The notes beneath the pieces are model-generated. The model was not told where the DNA came from and searched no databases. It worked only from the letters and a program-made list of their open reading frames with translations. A stretch of 64,000 nucleotides of DNA from Mucilaginibacter ginsenosidivorans (GTDB taxonomy: Bacteria > Bacteroidota > Bacteroidia > Sphingobacteriales > Sphingobacteriaceae), in NCBI RefSeq assembly GCF_007971025.1, contig NZ_CP042436.1:1674001-1738000 (forward strand), given 5' to 3'. The position numbers and the translations under genes were made by a program. Positions 52,810-62,142 of this stretch are shown piece after piece. Every line of letters begins with the position of its first letter. Positions within the stretch are counted from its first letter, which is position 1.

Positions 52810-55800
52810 GGTTTTTTACGTGTTTGGGCCGGGGATGGTTTGGTGCTTTGTTTTTGGGGCTGCTGCTGCCGGGTCTGGTTTGCGGGCAGGGGTCTTCCTG
52901 GCTGTCGGGCCGGGTGTCGGATGCGGGGGGTGCGCCGCTGTTGGGTGCTTCGGTGCGGGTTTTGGCGGGGGGTGCGGGCGCTGCGGTGACGGATAGCGCG
53001 GGGGGCTTTTCCCTGCGGCTGGCGGCGGGGCGGTACCGTTTGGTGGTCTCTTATGTGGGTTTTGTGCCGGATACGCTGGGTGTGGTGATGCCGTATGCGG
53101 GGGCGCTGCGGGTGGTGCTGCTGGGGGTTTCCCGTGCTTTGGATGCGGTGACGGTGTCGACGGGGTACCAGGATATCCCGGCGGAGCGGGCGACGGGTTC
53201 GTTCGTGCGGGTGGACCGGGGGCTTTTGGAACGTACGGTGAGTACGGATCTGCTGCCGCGTTTGCAGGATGTGGTGCCGGGATTGGGTTTTAACCCGGTG
53301 GGGACGCAGGTGAGTATCCGGGGGCAGAGTACGCTGTTTTCGAATGCGGAGCCGCTGGTGGTGGTGGACGGGTTCCCGTTCAATGCGCCGCTGTCGTCGC
53401 TGAACCCGGCGGATGTGGCTTCGGTGTCGGTGCTGAAGGATGCGGCGGCGGCATCGATCTGGGGTTCGCGCGCGGGGAACGGGGTGATCGTGGTGACGAC
53501 GAAGCGGGGGAGTTTTAACCAGCCTTTGCAGGTGTCGCTGAACAGCAGCGTGCAGTGGATCGGGCGGCCGGACCTGTTTTACCAGCGGCGGATGTCTTCG
53601 GGGGATTATATCGCTTTGGAGCGGCGGCTGTTCGCGGAGGGCTATGATGATGCGCTGCCGGGGGCGGACGGGCATCCGCCGCTGTCGCCGGCGGCGGAGG
53701 TGCTGGTGTCGCAGCGGGATGGTTTGCTGCCGGCTGCGCAGGCGGATGCGGCGCTGGCGGTGCTTGCGGGGCAGGATGTGCGGCGGGATATCAGCCGGTA
53801 CCTGTACCGGACGGGGCTGAACCGGCAGTACCAGCTGGGTTTGTCGGGGGGCTCGCTGAACCAGCGCTATGTCTTCTCGGCGGGGCTGGATGATAACCGG
53901 GATAACCTGGTGGGTAATGGCTTCCAGCGGGTGACGGTGAGCGGGGGGAATACCTGGGCGCTGGCGGGGCGGCGGCTGGAGTTGTCGGCTTCGGGGTACC
54001 TGTCGGAGAACCGGACGGTGCGGAACAACCCGGGGGCGCTGACCTGGAACCGGGGGGAGCCGGTGTATCCTTATGCGGTGCTGCGGGATGCGTCGGGGGC
54101 GAACCTGGCGCTGGTGCATGATTACCGGCTGGGTTTTCTGTCGGATGCGCGGTCTGCGGGGCTTTTGGACTGGCAGTACCGGCCGCTGGATGAGCCGGGC
54201 TTGTCGGATAACCGGAGCCGGCTGACGGATGTGCGGGTGAATGCTTCGGGGAAGTACCGGGTGCTGGCGGGTTTGTCGGCCTCGCTGGCTTACCGGTATG
54301 ACCGGGGGCTGACGCTGGGGCGTGACCTGCACGGGGCGGGTAGTTATTATACGCGAAACCTGGTGAACCGGTATACGCAGGATGACGGGGCGGGGAATTT
54401 GTCGCGTCCGCTGCCGGCCGGGGGGATCCTGGACCTGGATGATGCGGTGTCGGTGGGGCATGACCTGCGGGCGCAGCTGGACCTGGACCGGCGGCTGGGG
54501 GCTGAGGGGGAATTGTCGGCGATCGCGGGCTATGAGCTGCAGTCGCTGCACGTGCTGGAGGATGGTTCGCGGCTGTATGGCTATGACAGCGGGCATGCGA
54601 CGGCGGTGCCGGTGGATGAGGCGAATATTTATAGTTTTTATGATAACCCGGGGAACGGGTCGGCGATCCCTTTCGGGGGCTCGGAGGCGGATGCGACGGA
54701 TCATTACCTGTCCTGGTACGGGAATGCGGCGTATACGTACCGGGGGCGTTATACGCTGTCGGCGAGTGCGCGGCTGGATCGTTCGAACCTGTTCGGGGTG
54801 GCTTCGAACCGGAAGGGGGTGCCCCTGTGGTCGGCGGGTTTGAGCTGGGAGCTGTCGAAGGAGGATTTTTATGGTTTGGGCGGCCTGCCTTACCTGCGGC
54901 TGCGGGTGACTTACGGCTATAACGGGAATGTGAACAAGTCGTTGTCGGCTTATACGACGGCGGCGTACTTTGACGGGAGCGGGTCGCAGACGCATTTGCC
55001 GTATGCGACGGTGGTGAACCCGCCGGACCCGGAGCTGCGCTGGGAGCGGATCGGGCAGCTGAACCTGGGGCTGGACTTTCATACGCGGGGGGAGGTGCTG
55101 TCGGGGAGCATCGACTATTTCCGGAAGCGGGGGCTGGACCTTATCGGGAGTACGGCGTTCCCGCCTTCGTCGGGGATCACGGTATTCACGGGGAATGCCT
55201 CGGAGACGAGCGGGCGGGGGCTGGACCTGAGCCTGGAGCTGCGTTTGCACTGGGGCGGGCTGAGCTGGCGGAGTTCGGGCTGGCTGAGCTATATCAGCGA
55301 CCGGGTGAGCCGGTATGACCAGCGCCAGGATGCGCTGAGTTACCTGCAGTTCGGTGCGCTGGGTTATTACCCTTTGCAGGGGCGGCCGCTGTACGCGGTG
55401 TATTCGCTGCGCTGGGCGGGGCTGGATGCGCAGTCGGGTGACCCGCAGGGAGTGCTGAAGGGGCAGGTGAGCCGGGATTACGCGGCGCTGCTGGGGGTAT
55501 CGCCGGGGGAGCTGGTGTATAACGGGCCGTCGCGGCCGCCGGTGTTCGGGGCCTGGCGGAACAGCTGGAGTTTCCGGGGGTTCTCGGTGTCGGCGACGCT
55601 GGCTTATGAACTGGGGTTTTATTTCCGGCGTACGTCGGTGCGTTACGGGAATGACTATGGGCTGAGCGGGCAGTCGGGGGACTTTGCGCTGCGCTGGCAG
55701 CGGCCGGGGGACGAGGGGCATACTTCGGTGCCTTCGCTGCCGGTGGTGCCGGACAGTCAGCGGGATGACTTTTATACGTATGCTTCGGTGCTGGTGGATA

Positions 55801-56015
55801 AGGGGGATAATGTGCGTTTGCGGGATGTGCAGCTGTCTTATACACTGCCGAAGGGCTGGCTGCGGGGTTTGCCGCGGCAATCGCTGCAGGTGTATGCTTA
55901 CGCGGCGAACCTGGGGCTGGTCTGGCGCGCGAACCGGGATCACCAGGACCCGGATTTTCCGAATACGACGCCGGCGCCGCGTACGCTGGCTTTAGGGGTA
56001 CACTTAATCTTTTGA
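52806..56015 (+). CDS. SusC/RagA-type TonB-linked outer-membrane receptor
   Basis: 1069 aa. Signal peptide, then a CarboxypepD_reg/β-sandwich domain (about 29-110), a TonB plug with the SusC signature (VPGLGFNPVGTQVSIRGQST at about 157-177, LVVVDGFPFN, LKDAAAASIWGSRAGNGVIVVTTKRG at about 210-237) and a TonB-dependent β-barrel to the C-terminus (LALGVHLIF, with the terminal Phe). It imports substrate with the SusD lipoprotein encoded 3 nt later. The barrel is highly G-biased in third positions. Confidence 0.93.
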   Translation: MRFFTCLGRGWFGALFLGLLLPGLVCGQGSSWLSGRVSDAGGAPLLGASVRVLAGGAGAAVTDSAGGFSLRLAAGRYRLVVSYVGFVPDTLGVVMPYAGALRVVLLGVSRALDAVTVSTGYQDIPAERATGSFVRVDRGLLERTVSTDLLPRLQDVVPGLGFNPVGTQVSIRGQSTLFSNAEPLVVVDGFPFNAPLSSLNPADVASVSVLKDAAAASIWGSRAGNGVIVVTTKRGSFNQPLQVSLNSSVQWIGRPDLFYQRRMSSGDYIALERRLFAEGYDDALPGADGHPPLSPAAEVLVSQRDGLLPAAQADAALAVLAGQDVRRDISRYLYRTGLNRQYQLGLSGGSLNQRYVFSAGLDDNRDNLVGNGFQRVTVSGGNTWALAGRRLELSASGYLSENRTVRNNPGALTWNRGEPVYPYAVLRDASGANLALVHDYRLGFLSDARSAGLLDWQYRPLDEPGLSDNRSRLTDVRVNASGKYRVLAGLSASLAYRYDRGLTLGRDLHGAGSYYTRNLVNRYTQDDGAGNLSRPLPAGGILDLDDAVSVGHDLRAQLDLDRRLGAEGELSAIAGYELQSLHVLEDGSRLYGYDSGHATAVPVDEANIYSFYDNPGNGSAIPFGGSEADATDHYLSWYGNAAYTYRGRYTLSASARLDRSNLFGVASNRKGVPLWSAGLSWELSKEDFYGLGGLPYLRLRVTYGYNGNVNKSLSAYTTAAYFDGSGSQTHLPYATVVNPPDPELRWERIGQLNLGLDFHTRGEVLSGSIDYFRKRGLDLIGSTAFPPSSGITVFTGNASETSGRGLDLSLELRLHWGGLSWRSSGWLSYISDRVSRYDQRQDALSYLQFGALGYYPLQGRPLYAVYSLRWAGLDAQSGDPQGVLKGQVSRDYAALLGVSPGELVYNGPSRPPVFGAWRNSWSFRGFSVSATLAYELGFYFRRTSVRYGNDYGLSGQSGDFALRWQRPGDEGHTSVPSLPVVPDSQRDDFYTYASVLVDKGDNVRLRDVQLSYTLPKGWLRGLPRQSLQVYAYAANLGLVWRANRDHQDPDFPNTTPAPRTLALGVHLIF

Positions 56016-56018
56016 ACG

Positions 56019-57392
56019 ATGAAAATGAAATTTGGAATAGGGGCTTTGCTCCTGCTGGCGGCGCTTTGGTCTGCCTGCCAGAAGGGTTACCTGGAGGTGA
56101 AGCCGTCGAAGGCGCTGCTGGTGCCTTCGGCGCTGGGGGATTTCCGGGCTTTGCTGGATAACCTGAATGTGTTTAACCTGTCGCCGGGGCTGCCGGGGAT
56201 CGCGGACGGGGATTTTTATACGACGGATGCGGGCTGGGCGGCTTACCAGAGCAACGGGGAGCGGAACAGTTATACCTGGGCGCGGGACATTTTCGGGAAC
56301 GAGCCGTCGGCGGACTGGAATATTCCTTACCAGCAGGTGTTTTACAGCAACGTGGTGCTGGAGGGGCTGGACGGGCTGGGGGCGGACAGCGTTTCGGCGG
56401 AGTTCCGCGCGGTGAAGGGGACGGCGCTGTTTTCACGGGGGACGGCGTTCTTTAACCTGGCGCAGGTGTTTTGCGCGGATTACGGCGCGGGGGACCCGGG
56501 GGCCGCTTTGGGTTTGCCGCTGCGGCTGTCGCCGGACGTGACGCTGCGGGTGGGGCGCTCGTCGCTGCGGGAGACGTATGCACGGGTGCTGTCGGACCTG
56601 CGGGCCTCGGCGGCGCTGCTGCCGGTGTCGGTGGGTTATAAGAGCCGGCCGTCGCGGGCGGCGGCCTGGGGGATGCTGGCGCGGGTTTACCTGGCGATGG
56701 GGGACTATGCGCGGGCGGGGGGCTGCGCGGATTCCTGCCTGGCCTTACAGGGGGCGTTGCTGGACTATTCGTTGCTGGACGGGTCGGCGCGGCGTCCGTT
56801 CCCGCGGGCGCTGCCGGACGGGAACGGGGAGGTGATCTGGTATTGCGCGGCGGTGCCTTATTCGTTTAACCAGGGTTCTTCGCCGACCTATGTGGATTCG
56901 GCGCTGTATGGTTCTTACGGGGAGGGGGACCTGCGGAAGGGTTTGTTCTTTGCGGCGAAGGCGGAAGGGGGCTTTGGTTTTAAGGGGAATTACAGCGGGG
57001 TGCTGACGCTGTTCTCGGGACTGGCGGCGGATGAGCTGTACCTGGTCCGGGCGGAGTGCCGGGTGCGGACGGGTGATGTGGCGGGGGGTATGGCGGACCT
57101 GAATACGCTGCTGGCGAAACGGTATGCGCCGGGGGGCTTTATGCCGCTTTCGGCGGGGGACGCGGATGCGGCGCTGGCGCTGGTGCTGCGGGAGCGGCGG
57201 AAGGAGTTGCCGGACCGGGGGACGCGCTGGGGGGACCTGCGGCGGCTGAACCGGGAGGCGGCTTTCCGGGTGGAACTGGTGCGGGAACTGAACGGGGCGG
57301 TGTACCGGCTGGAGCCGGGGAGCGTGGACTATGTGTACCCGATACCGGCGGATGAGGTGGGGCGGAGCGGGATCCAGCAGAATCCGCGTTAA
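56019..57392 (+). CDS. SusD/RagB-type lipoprotein
   Basis: 457 aa. Signal peptide with lipobox Cys20 (LLAALWSACQKGY). SusD-like TPR architecture: the family's N-terminal helical motif (YLEVKPSKALLVPSALGDFRALLDN), a middle insert, and the C-terminal LVRAECRVRTGDVAGGMADLNTLLAKRYAPGG followed by RERRKELPDRGTRWGDLRRLNR. Binds the substrate at the cell surface for the SusC partner. Immediately downstream of susC (3 nt). Confidence 0.9.
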   Translation: MKMKFGIGALLLLAALWSACQKGYLEVKPSKALLVPSALGDFRALLDNLNVFNLSPGLPGIADGDFYTTDAGWAAYQSNGERNSYTWARDIFGNEPSADWNIPYQQVFYSNVVLEGLDGLGADSVSAEFRAVKGTALFSRGTAFFNLAQVFCADYGAGDPGAALGLPLRLSPDVTLRVGRSSLRETYARVLSDLRASAALLPVSVGYKSRPSRAAAWGMLARVYLAMGDYARAGGCADSCLALQGALLDYSLLDGSARRPFPRALPDGNGEVIWYCAAVPYSFNQGSSPTYVDSALYGSYGEGDLRKGLFFAAKAEGGFGFKGNYSGVLTLFSGLAADELYLVRAECRVRTGDVAGGMADLNTLLAKRYAPGGFMPLSAGDADAALALVLRERRKELPDRGTRWGDLRRLNREAAFRVELVRELNGAVYRLEPGSVDYVYPIPADEVGRSGIQQNPR

Positions 57393-57410
57393 GATACGGG
57401 AACGGCGGGT

Positions 57411-57444
57411 AAAAAAAGGCGCCCGTTTGTGGGAACGGGCGCCT
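57411..57444 (-). terminator. Terminator between convergent SusD and DUF6520 genes
   Basis: Perfect 11-bp stem AGGCGCCCGTT/AACGGGCGCCT (57417..57427, 57434..57444) with loop TGTGGG. On the minus strand it is followed by a T-run (A7 on the plus strand at 57411..57417), so it terminates the minus-strand gene at 57465. Confidence 0.8.
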
Positions 57445-57464
57445 GGATGACGGTATGATCCGGC

Positions 57465-57761
57465 TTAGTTGCTGAATACGCCGGTCTGGATGTTGGTGCC
57501 CTGGACGGTGCCGGGGTGGGCGTCGTGGGCCTGGTCGTTGGGGTTGACGTCGCTGGGGAAGTCGGCGGTGCAGGTGCCGGAGGCGCCGGTGCAGTTGTAG
57601 TCAACGCCGCGTACCTGGCCGGTGATGTCCATATACAGGCCGGTGCTTGGGTTGAGCGCCCAGGTCTTGTTGGTGAACGGGCGGTACGCGGTGGTGGCGA
57701 AGGCCGTGCCGACGCCGAGTACGAGGGCCAGGGCGGTGATGGAAACTTTTAACTTTTTCAT
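57465..57761 (-). CDS. DUF6520 family secreted protein
   Basis: 98 aa from the ATG at 57761. Signal peptide MKKLKVSITALALVLGVGTAFATT, then a short Asn/Thr-rich mature part with two Cys (YNCTGASGTC). This is the DUF6520 pattern, a small exported family of Bacteroidota that occurs beside MauE/TlpA and SusC/D genes. Function unknown. Codons are less G-biased than those of its neighbours. Confidence 0.75.
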   Translation of the reverse strand: MKKLKVSITALALVLGVGTAFATTAYRPFTNKTWALNPSTGLYMDITGQVRGVDYNCTGASGTCTADFPSDVNPNDQAHDAHPGTVQGTNIQTGVFSN

Positions 57762-57867
57762 GATGAGGAATGCTTTTTTGCTAAAAAACAAACGAAAAAC
57801 TTTTGATGATTTAATGGGCCTACTCTTTTCGCAGGTTTTCGGCTGCCCCTGTTTATCGTATGCGGCT

Positions 57868-58320
57868 TTAGCCGCGCCGGTGGTTTTGCAGGACGCCGGC
57901 CAGGCTGAGGGCGAGGAAGGCGAGGTTGAACACGAGGTGGGGGCCCCAGCCGAGGTGGCGGAGGACGCCGCCGCAGGAGCAGGGGATACGTTCCCAGAAG
58001 CCGAGGAGGACGAGGGCGATGTAGCCGCTGAACAGGGTCAGCAGGAGGGCGCTGAGGAGGAAGCCGCGGTATTCGGTTTTGGGAAAAAGCAGCAGGGCGG
58101 CGGCGCTGAGTTCGCTGAGCGGCAGCAGCCAGGACAGGGGGTAGGCGGTTTCGCGGGGGATGGCCTGGTTGAGGAGTTCCCCGCGGAACTGGTCAAAATC
58201 GAGCAGCTTGCTTACTGCGGCATAGGCCCAGAGGAGGATGAGCAGGGCGGCGGCGATGGGGCTGAACCTGTCGCGGGGCGCCTGGGTTTTCCGGGTTGTC
58301 CGGGTGTTCAGGGTATTCAT
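57868..58320 (-). CDS. MauE/DoxX-like membrane protein
   Basis: 150 aa from the ATG at 58320. Four transmembrane helices: about 23-43 (FSPIAAALLILLWAYAAVSKLL), 62-82 (LSWLLPLSELSAAALLLF), 88-112, and 125-145. MauE-like proteins handle disulfides or quinones, and here an IPCSCGGVLRH segment between helices 3 and 4 supplies Cys residues. It follows DUF6520 on the same strand in a context where TlpA, MauE and DUF6520 recur together, so a redox partnership with the TlpA protein is plausible. Confidence 0.7.
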   Translation of the reverse strand: MNTLNTRTTRKTQAPRDRFSPIAAALLILLWAYAAVSKLLDFDQFRGELLNQAIPRETAYPLSWLLPLSELSAAALLLFPKTEYRGFLLSALLLTLFSGYIALVLLGFWERIPCSCGGVLRHLGWGPHLVFNLAFLALSLAGVLQNHRRG

Positions 58321-58396
58321 GACGTTTTTTTGGGACAAAGGAAAGGCTGGAACCGGGCGGTGAACAGTGGTAAAAGGGTAGCGAAAGGGTAGCAGG

Positions 58397-61300
58397 ATGG
58401 AACGGGACGATCGGGATAAGGTGCCGGGTGGGATGGATCCGGCGTTGGTGATGGCGGAGGGGCTGCTGCTGCGGGAGCCTTTGTTTGGGCCGGGGGATTA
58501 CGCGGGGAAGGGGCCGGCGGGGCTGCTGGCGGAGCCTTTGTTCCGCCAGGCGCTTTGGCTGGCGAGCCCGCAGTTTTACCGGGCGCTGGAAAAGCTGGGT
58601 TTCGACTGGGAGCGGCTGGATGCGGGTAAGCGGCTGTCGCTGAAGAAATATATGAACCGGGCCTGTTTCCGGCCAACGCCGTTCGGGGCCTTTGCTTCGT
58701 TTGCGGTGACGGGCTGGGGAACCGGCGGGGGACGGGGGGCTGCGCGGGAAACCTGGCTGCACCTGCTGCCGTCGCGGGAGCTGGAACTGGCGGCGCTGCG
58801 GCTTTCGCCGCCGGGGGAGGGGGAGTTGCTGGCGCTGAACCCGGCCTTGTACCGGGCGGGAAAGGGTTACCGCTATGTTTTCTCGGAGGTGCGGGGGGAT
58901 GGTGCGCTCAAATTCTGGCTGAATGCGCTGGATGCGGGGCCGGCGCACCGGCTGCTTTTCCGCTGGCTGGGGCGGGGGCCGCTGCCGCTGGGGGAACTGG
59001 CGGGGCGCTTGTCGGGGGAGCTTGGCTGTGATCTGGCGGAGGCTTTGGGCTGGCTGCGCTTTCTGCTGGGGGAGCAGGTGCTGCTGGGTGCTGCGGACCC
59101 GGGTTTGCTGCGGGGGGAGGAAGCGGCGGTGCCGGGTTTGCCTGGCTGGGGGGAACTGGCGGGGTTTTTCGGCCGTTTTGAGCCTGGGGCCCTGGGGCTG
59201 CCGGAACGGGGCGCGGCGCTGGAAAAGGTGTTGCCGGGGTCCTTGCGGCGGGGGGATGGTGCCTATGATTACGCGCTGCTGGAACGTACGGGCGGGCGGG
59301 GGCCGTCGGGGCCGGGTTGCCGGGAACGGTTGCTGGAGGCGGTGGGCGCGCTGCGGGCGCTGGGCCTGCCGGGTGGTATCCGGCCGCTGGAGGAGTTTGT
59401 GCGCGAGTTCAAAAAGCGTTATGACCGGGGGAAGGTGCCGCTGCTGGAGGCGCTGGACCCGGACCAGGGGATCGGCTATGATGTGCCGCCGCGGGCCGGG
59501 GGGGATGATTTCCTGCTGGCGGGGCTGGTTTTCCCGGATACGCCGGGCGCTGGTGTTCCGCCGGCCTGGACGGCGGCGCACCGGCTGTTGTTCCGCCTGT
59601 GGCGGCAGGCGCCGGGGAGGTCGGCCTTCGGTCCGCTTTGTTTGTCGCGGGAGGATATCCTGGAACTGGAAGGGCAGGCGGGGGCGGAGGGCCGGGGTTT
59701 GCTGCCGGCTTCGCTGGGGGTATTGTTCCGGGAAGCGGATGGTGGCCTGCTGTGGCTGGAGCGTTGCGGGGGGCCCTCGGCGGTGGCGCTGGCGGGCCGT
59801 TTCTCGGTTTGCAGCGATGCCGTGTACGGGCTTTGCCGGGAGGTGGCGCGGCTGGAGGAAGCGGCGAACCCGGGGGTGGTGTTTGCGGAGGTCGCCCAGC
59901 TTTCGGGGGGGCATATCGATAATATTAACCGGCGGCGGCAGGTTTACGACCGGGTGATCCCGGTTAATGTGTTCCCGCGGGCGGGTGGCCGGGGGGTGCT
60001 TTTGCCTTCGGACCTGCTGTTGTCGGTGCAGGGGGAGGAACTGGTGCTGGAATCGGCGGCCCTGGGGATGCGGGTGGTGCCGCGGCTGCCGACGGCGTAT
60101 AACTACCGGCATAATGAGCTGGCGCTGTTCCGGCTGTTGTGTGACCTGCAGTATCCGCAGCCGCTTGGGGACCTGGCGCTGGACCTGGAGCGGTTTTTCC
60201 CGGGGGAGGATTTTTACCCGCGCGTGGAGTACCGCGGGGTGGTGCTGGCGGCGGCGAAATGGCGGCTGGCAAAGGGGGAACTGGAGCAGCTGCGGGCGGC
60301 GCCGCGCTCGCTGGGGCGGCTGCACCTGTTCCGGGAAAGGCGGGGCCTGCCGGCGCTGGTGGCGACGGGTTTTGGGGACCGGCAGCTGGTGTTCGACCTG
60401 TCGCGGGATGAGGAGGCCTGGTTTTTCCTGGAGCAGCTGGCGGGGAAGGAGGGCATGCTGATCGAAGAGGTGCCGGGCGGGCGCCCGGCGGTGGCGCAGT
60501 ACCTGGGTTTCCTGGTGCGGCGGGATGCGGCCGTCCTGCCTTTGCCGCGGGTACCTGCGGTGCCGGCGGGGGTGCAGCGGCGGTTCCTGCCGGGGAGCGA
60601 ATGGCTGTTTGTCAAGCTTTTTTGCACGCCGCGGGTGGCGGATGAGCTGCTGGCGGGGGTGGTGGCGCCTTTTATCCGGGAGAACCGGGGGGTGATCCGG
60701 CGCTGGTTCTTTATCCGCTACGCGGAGGGGGGGTACCACATCCGCCTGCGGCTGATGGGCGAACCGGCGGCGCTGGCAGCTTTGCTGCCGGCGCTGCACG
60801 GGCGGTTACGGCGTTGGGCGGGCGGGCGCATGGTCAAAGCGGTGCAGGGGGATGTCTATGACCGCGAGCTGGAACGCTACGGGGCCGGGCAGATCGGGCT
60901 GGCGGAGGCGTGTTTCGAGGCGGAGAGCGTATGGGTGCTGGAGCAATTGGCGGGGCGGGGTTCCGGGGCTGCGGTGCCGGTGGAGCTGGCGGTGCTGGCG
61001 CTGGTCTGGCTGATGTCGGAGGCGATGCTGGGTGAACGGGCGGGTGATTTTTTCCGGGCGATGGGGGCGCGTTTTCTTGCGGAATACCGGGAGCCGAAGG
61101 CGCTGAAGCGGAGCCTGGACGAGAAGTTCCGGGGGATGCGGCCGGCGATGGAGGGGCTGCTGGCGGGGGAGGCGCTGCGGGTTTATGCGGGGAAGGCGGC
61201 GGTGCGGCGGGTGTTGTCCTGCTGCCTGGAGTTGTACGGGGCGACGGGGGGATGGGCGGAAAGGAAGCGGCTGGCGCTGGTGGCGGACCTGGTCCATATG

Positions 61301-61402
61301 CTGGTTAACCGGCTTTTCCGCTCGTCCCAGCTGGATTATGAGCTGGCGGTGTATTACCTGCTGGGTAAATATGAGCGCTCGCCTGCCGGGCGGCTGCGGT
61401 GA
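58397..61402 (+). CDS. LanB-type lantibiotic dehydratase, full length
   Basis: 1001 aa. The N-terminal lantibiotic dehydratase region shows SLKKYMNRACFRPTPFGAFASF (RPTPFG at residues 92-97). The glutamylation domain continues through HIDNINRRRQVYDRVIPVN (near 515) and LGMRVVPRLPTAYNYRHNELALFRLL (near 560). The C-terminal thiopeptide-type/SpaB_C elimination domain spans about 732-985 (WLFVKLFCTPRVADELL, IRRWFFIRYAEGGYHIRLRL). It uses glutamyl-tRNA to dehydrate Ser/Thr in a precursor. Both halves are in one protein, unlike the split LanB of pinensin clusters. No LanC is visible in the window. It converges on the LytTR gene with 5 nt between. Confidence 0.9.
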   Translation: MERDDRDKVPGGMDPALVMAEGLLLREPLFGPGDYAGKGPAGLLAEPLFRQALWLASPQFYRALEKLGFDWERLDAGKRLSLKKYMNRACFRPTPFGAFASFAVTGWGTGGGRGAARETWLHLLPSRELELAALRLSPPGEGELLALNPALYRAGKGYRYVFSEVRGDGALKFWLNALDAGPAHRLLFRWLGRGPLPLGELAGRLSGELGCDLAEALGWLRFLLGEQVLLGAADPGLLRGEEAAVPGLPGWGELAGFFGRFEPGALGLPERGAALEKVLPGSLRRGDGAYDYALLERTGGRGPSGPGCRERLLEAVGALRALGLPGGIRPLEEFVREFKKRYDRGKVPLLEALDPDQGIGYDVPPRAGGDDFLLAGLVFPDTPGAGVPPAWTAAHRLLFRLWRQAPGRSAFGPLCLSREDILELEGQAGAEGRGLLPASLGVLFREADGGLLWLERCGGPSAVALAGRFSVCSDAVYGLCREVARLEEAANPGVVFAEVAQLSGGHIDNINRRRQVYDRVIPVNVFPRAGGRGVLLPSDLLLSVQGEELVLESAALGMRVVPRLPTAYNYRHNELALFRLLCDLQYPQPLGDLALDLERFFPGEDFYPRVEYRGVVLAAAKWRLAKGELEQLRAAPRSLGRLHLFRERRGLPALVATGFGDRQLVFDLSRDEEAWFFLEQLAGKEGMLIEEVPGGRPAVAQYLGFLVRRDAAVLPLPRVPAVPAGVQRRFLPGSEWLFVKLFCTPRVADELLAGVVAPFIRENRGVIRRWFFIRYAEGGYHIRLRLMGEPAALAALLPALHGRLRRWAGGRMVKAVQGDVYDRELERYGAGQIGLAEACFEAESVWVLEQLAGRGSGAAVPVELAVLALVWLMSEAMLGERAGDFFRAMGARFLAEYREPKALKRSLDEKFRGMRPAMEGLLAGEALRVYAGKAAVRRVLSCCLELYGATGGWAERKRLALVADLVHMLVNRLFRSSQLDYELAVYYLLGKYERSPAGRLR

Positions 61403-61407
61403 TGCCT

Positions 61408-62142
61408 TCAGCTGCGGTCTTTTTTGGGAAGCAGGAGCAGGGGTGCGAGGCGGTGCTGGAAAGCGGCCTGGTAGGAGCGGCCGACGGGTACGTCCTGCTG
61501 GTTGTCGAGGAGGACGCGGCGCTGTTCGAAGGTGCGGATGCGCCGGAGGTTGATGATAAAGGATTTGTGAACGCGGAAAAAATGGGCGGCGGGCAGGCGC
61601 TCCTGGAGGTCCTGCAGGGTGAGGTTGGTCAGGAGGGCTTCTCCGTCGGCGAGGTGCAGGCGGACGTAGTTCTGGGCACCTTCGATACAGACGATGGCGG
61701 TGGTATCGATCTTCCGCAATTTGCCTTTGGTGCCGGTCTTGAGCAGTAACAGTTGATCGGTTTCGCCGGACGGTCCGGTATCGGGGGTGCGCTGGGCGTC
61801 AAACTTCCGCAGGGCGGCAAGGAAGCGTTCGTAGGCGTAGGGTTTCAACAGGTAATCGAGGACTTCGTGGTCAAAGGCTTCTGGGCCGTATTCCCGGTAG
61901 GAGGTGCTGATGACGGCGCGGGTGCGCGCGGGCAGCATGCCGGCCAGCTCGAGGCCGGTGATGACGGGCAGGTCGATGTCCAGGAAGGCGAGGTCCGGCG
62001 GGTCGCGGCGGATCTCGGCGAGGGCTTGCAGGGGCTCGGTGGCGGTGCCGGCGAGTTCGAGGCCGGGGGTCCGGCGGATGTAGCCGGCCAGGATTTCGAG
62101 GGCATGGGGTTCGTCGTCGACGATATAAACGGTGGTTTTCAT
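61408..62142 (-). CDS. LytTR-type response regulator
   Basis: 244 aa. Receiver at 1-115: VYIVDDE (DD at 9-10), phospho-Asp in LAFLDIDLP (about 55), Thr/Ser in VISTSY (about 80), Lys in LLKPY (about 100). LytTR DNA-binding domain at about 135-240 with RKIDTTAIVCIEGAQNYVRLHL and FFRVHKSFIINLRRI. The ATG overlaps the kinase stop (ATGA). Likely controls the RiPP or SusCD genes of the locus. Confidence 0.92.
   Translation of the reverse strand: MKTTVYIVDDEPHALEILAGYIRRTPGLELAGTATEPLQALAEIRRDPPDLAFLDIDLPVITGLELAGMLPARTRAVISTSYREYGPEAFDHEVLDYLLKPYAYERFLAALRKFDAQRTPDTGPSGETDQLLLLKTGTKGKLRKIDTTAIVCIEGAQNYVRLHLADGEALLTNLTLQDLQERLPAAHFFRVHKSFIINLRRIRTFEQRRVLLDNQQDVPVGRSYQAAFQHRLAPLLLLPKKDRS

Noticed and set aside
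52647..55943. 1098-codon open frame on the minus strand inside the SusC gene.
   Set aside because: It is the antisense of a strongly G-biased gene. Its protein is a monotone of R, H, P and Q with no domain, and SusC on the plus strand has clear motifs.
58193..60799. 868-codon open frame on the minus strand inside the LanB gene.
   Set aside because: Antisense artefact of codon bias. It overlaps two real genes and shows no motif.
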